This document shows, piece after piece, positions 5,551-7,827 of a stretch of DNA of 7,827 nucleotides. The stretch's first letter is position 1. Each line of letters starts with the position of its first letter. The stretch comes from an uncultured Verrucomicrobiales bacterium. Its GTDB lineage: Bacteria; Verrucomicrobiota; Verrucomicrobiia; Verrucomicrobiales; DEV007. Made by a program: the position numbers and the translations under genes. Below the pieces are notes generated by a model. That model was given only the letters and a program-made list of their open reading frames with translations. It had not been told where the DNA came from and searched no databases. The DNA lies in contig CALCSP010000649.1 of the NCBI GenBank assembly GCA_937893785.1, forward strand, positions 1-7,827. The letters run 5' to 3'.

Positions 5551-7707
5551 ATGCCCGATAGCCCCAATTCACCCAATCGTGATTTCCCGCTAGAGGATAC
5601 ACGTAATATAGGCATCTGCGCACATATTGATGCAGGCAAGACAACTTTAACCGAGCGGGTTTTGTTTTATACCGGCATGATTCACAGGATAGGTGAAGTT
5701 CATGATGGGCAGGCGACTACCGACTGGATGGAGCAGGAGCAGGAACGCGGAATTACGATCACATCAGCTGCGGTGACATGTTCATGGGAGCAAAAAGAGA
5801 GCGAAGGTCTCTTTAAGCTGTTTCAGGGGGTAAGTCACCGGGTGAATATTATTGATACACCGGGGCATGTAGACTTTACCGCAGAGGTGGAACGCTCGTT
5901 GCGCGTTCTGGATGGTGCGGTTGTGGTTTTTTGTGGTGTGGCAGGAGTTCAGCCACAATCGGAAACGGTTTGGCGACAGGCTGATAAATATCGGGTGCCA
6001 CGAATCGTTTTCGTCAATAAGATGGACAGGGTGGGTGCTGACTTTGCCAATGTTCTCAGTGATGTCCGGGAAAAGCTTGGCGCCAACGCTCTTCCGGTGC
6101 TTATTCCGATTGGTGCGGAGGATACGCTTTCCGGGCAGATTGACGTAGTGAATGGGAAGGCAATTGTTTATTCCGATGACGACTTATTGGGATCCACCTA
6201 TGAGGTGCGTGATCTTGGTGAGGACGAGAAGCTCTTAGCCGACGTGGCATATGATGAGATTATCAATAGTCTGGTTGATGTGGATGAGGTAATCGGCACC
6301 ATGTTTCTTGAGGAAAAGGAGATTGGCCGAGAGGATGTGAAAGCTGCCCTACGACGCGCAACAATTGCAAACGATGTGATACCCGTGGCTGGGGGATCTG
6401 CTTTCAAGAATAAAGGGGTACAGGCAACGCTGGATGCTGTTCTGGATTACCTGCCCAGTCCCCTGGACCTTCCCTCAACTGAGGCCCTGAATGCTGTTAA
6501 TGAGGAGGAGAAGGTTGAGATTGTCACCGATGACAATGCGAAATTCTGCTCGCTGGCATTTAAGCTTTGGAGTGACAAGTTTGTCGGCAAGCTGGTGTTT
6601 TTCAGGGTTTATTCGGGTACGGTGTCAAAGGGGGATCAGGTTTACAACACGCGCACCCGGCGTAAAGAACGTGTTGGTCGTCTTATTCAGATACAGGCTG
6701 ATGAGCATAAGGACATTGATACCTGTTATGCCGGTGATATAGCCGCGATTGTAGGAATCAAGAATATCACGACAGGTGACACTCTCTGTCATCCATCCCT
6801 TGAGGTCATGCTTGAGCCACCGTCTTTTCCAGAGCCGGTGATTTCAATGTCGGTTGAACCAAGGACAACTGCCGATCAGGAAAAAATGGCTGTGGCTCTG
6901 CAGCGACTTGGTGAAGAGGATCCCACTTTTGTAGTTAAGAGTGACGAGGAGACAGGACAAACCATTATTTCAGGCATGGGGGAATTGCATCTAGAGGTGA
7001 TTCAGGATCGCATGAAACGTGAGTTCAGTGTCGAGACGAATGCCGGAAAGCCGCAGATTGCCTATCGTGAAAGTATCTCACAGAAGGCTGGGGGTGAGGG
7101 ATTGCTGAAAAAACAAACCGGTGGGCGAGGTCAGTATGGCCATGTGATTCTCGAGGTTTCCCCCAACAAGCGTGGAGACGGACATAGTGTCGAGAATAAG
7201 GTCGTTGGCGGAACCATTCCCAAGGAATTTATTAATGCCTGCTTAGCGGGGATCAAGGAAGCTATGATTTCAGGGATCGTGGCCGGTTATCAGGTTGTAG
7301 ATGTTCATGTCGACCTGCTAGATGGTTCCAGCCATGATGTTGATTCCAATGAGCAGTCCTTCAAGATGGCTGCGATTTTTGCCATGAAGGACGCCTTCAA
7401 GAAGGCGGACTGCCATCTGCTTGAGCCGATCATGGCTGTGGAATGCACGACTCCGGAACAGTTCCAGGGAGATATCATGGGAGATCTCAATCGGCGCAGA
7501 GGGCGCATCGGAGAGATCGATGCGAAGAATAATATCTGTATTATCAAGGCTGAAGTGCCGCTTGCAGAGATGTTTGGCTATTCTACGGACATCCGCACCC
7601 TTTCCTCTGGACGGGCTAGTTATTCTATGGAGCCTTCACATTTTGAGCAGGTGCCACCTGCTATTGTGGCTGAGCTCGTCGAGCAGCGGGGGGGATACGG
7701 AATATAG
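5551..7707 (+). CDS. fusA: Translation elongation factor G (EF-G)
   Basis: EF-G is the ribosomal GTPase that drives tRNA-mRNA translocation and, with RRF, ribosome recycling. The 718-residue product is full length (E. coli has 704). GTPase motifs are intact: G1 AHIDAGKTT (24-32), switch I/G2 RGITITS (66-72), G3 DTPGH (102-106), G4 NKMD (156-159) and G5 GSAFKNKG (282-289). Domain II follows from about 325 (FVGKLVFFRVYSG). Domain III includes GMGELHLEVI (475-484). Domain IV has GGRGQYGHV (524-532) and the tip loop SSHDVDSNE (593-601), whose His595 corresponds to the E. coli translocation residue His583. Domain V ends with EMFGYSTDIR and GRASYSME. Compared with E. coli there are about seven extra residues between TSAA and RVN in the G domain (about 80-95). 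No rpsL, rpsG or tuf adjoins it, so this is not a str operon copy. Whether it is the only EF-G or a paralogue cannot be seen. The ATG start has no Shine-Dalgarno; the upstream bases are AT-rich. Confidence 0.97.
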   Translation: MPDSPNSPNRDFPLEDTRNIGICAHIDAGKTTLTERVLFYTGMIHRIGEVHDGQATTDWMEQEQERGITITSAAVTCSWEQKESEGLFKLFQGVSHRVNIIDTPGHVDFTAEVERSLRVLDGAVVVFCGVAGVQPQSETVWRQADKYRVPRIVFVNKMDRVGADFANVLSDVREKLGANALPVLIPIGAEDTLSGQIDVVNGKAIVYSDDDLLGSTYEVRDLGEDEKLLADVAYDEIINSLVDVDEVIGTMFLEEKEIGREDVKAALRRATIANDVIPVAGGSAFKNKGVQATLDAVLDYLPSPLDLPSTEALNAVNEEEKVEIVTDDNAKFCSLAFKLWSDKFVGKLVFFRVYSGTVSKGDQVYNTRTRRKERVGRLIQIQADEHKDIDTCYAGDIAAIVGIKNITTGDTLCHPSLEVMLEPPSFPEPVISMSVEPRTTADQEKMAVALQRLGEEDPTFVVKSDEETGQTIISGMGELHLEVIQDRMKREFSVETNAGKPQIAYRESISQKAGGEGLLKKQTGGRGQYGHVILEVSPNKRGDGHSVENKVVGGTIPKEFINACLAGIKEAMISGIVAGYQVVDVHVDLLDGSSHDVDSNEQSFKMAAIFAMKDAFKKADCHLLEPIMAVECTTPEQFQGDIMGDLNRRRGRIGEIDAKNNICIIKAEVPLAEMFGYSTDIRTLSSGRASYSMEPSHFEQVPPAIVAELVEQRGGYGI

Positions 7708-7740
7708 CCCTTTGCTGGTGCCCGTTGTCATGGTGAAAAG

Positions 7741-7758
7741 GTCGGGCATTAGTCCGGC
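7741..7758 (+). terminator. Hairpin downstream of fusA, probable terminator or 3'-end structure
   Basis: GTCGGGC (7741-7747) pairs with GTCCGGC (7752-7758) around the loop ATTA, giving seven pairs of which two are G-U. On the minus strand the two G-U pairs become A-C mismatches, so the structure belongs to the rightward (fusA) transcript. It begins 34 bases after the fusA stop. Only a loose AT-rich stretch (ACTTAAATT) follows, so intrinsic termination may be inefficient. Confidence 0.4.
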
Positions 7759-7760
7759 AC

Positions 7761-7827
7761 TTAAATTCCGCTTATTATTGCGACGAGAAACCCCATGAAT
7801 AGCATAATGCCAACGATTCCGCATATC
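7761..7827 (-). CDS. Possible 3' end of a membrane-protein gene (truncated by window edge)
   Basis: On the minus strand, 21 codons entering from the window edge end in TAA (7763-7761). All 21 residues are uncharged and nearly all hydrophobic (for example GIMLFMGFLVAIISGI at the end), as in a C-terminal transmembrane helix. The gene would be convergent with fusA, with the hairpin at 7741-7758 between the two stops. I do not recognise the family, and the fragment is short enough to be chance. The other reading is a rightward gene starting at ATG 7795 (MNSIMPTIPHI), which overlaps the same bases. Only one is likely real. Confidence 0.35.
   Translation of the reverse strand, partial: ICGIVGIMLFMGFLVAIISGI

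Noticed and set aside
7636..7824. Minus-strand open frame of 62 codons spanning the end of fusA
   Set aside because: It overlaps the conserved EF-G C-terminus in antisense and has a composition typical of a shadow frame; the hydrophobic frame ending at 7761 is the better minus-strand candidate.

Overview
This is a bacterial chromosomal window made of core metabolic and translation genes, tightly packed and with about 93% of its length in genes. I see no insertion sequence, phage gene, CRISPR array, defence system or long repeat. The start codons lack convincing Shine-Dalgarno sequences. That, together with the gene mix (PyrR, PyrB and a type I dihydroorotase, a mycobacterial/myxobacterial-type PyrF, an EF-G with no ribosomal-protein neighbours), suggests a PVC-group bacterium such as a member of Verrucomicrobiota. 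This assignment is inference and has low confidence.

Positions 1-3839 (+) hold a five-gene run in which the first four genes overlap: the 3' end of a PurE-like gene, pyrR, pyrB, pyrC and pyrF. The stop/start overlaps are 8, 4 and 8 bases, so translational coupling is likely. PyrB makes carbamoyl-aspartate, PyrC closes the ring to dihydroorotate and PyrF makes UMP from OMP. PyrR is a PRPP-binding uracil phosphoribosyltransferase-type regulator. pyrD, pyrE and carAB are not in the window. A weak hairpin plus eight T residues overlaps the pyrF stop codon and probably ends the operon.

Positions 3900-5261 (-) hold a convergent class II tRNA nucleotidyltransferase / poly(A) polymerase family gene (cca/pcnB). 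It has an N-terminal nucleotidyltransferase head and a C-terminal HD-type domain.

Positions 5262-5430 are a divergent control region. A near-consensus promoter (TTGACA, 16 bp, TAAAAT) points right at a CAU-anticodon tRNA gene (5431-5505, CCA encoded). A weaker promoter-like pair points left to cca. The tRNA is followed after 45 bases, with no terminator visible, by a complete EF-G gene (fusA, 5551-7707). A hairpin follows fusA at 7741-7758. At the right edge, 21 uncharged hydrophobic codons on the minus strand look like the 3' end of a membrane-protein gene.

Nothing here is a clear undescribed system. The points most worth a second look are the PurE-like fragment lacking the usual loop histidine, the odd anticodon stem and G1-U72 pair of the tRNA, the apparent tRNA-fusA co-transcription, and the 9-bp hairpin at the start of pyrR.
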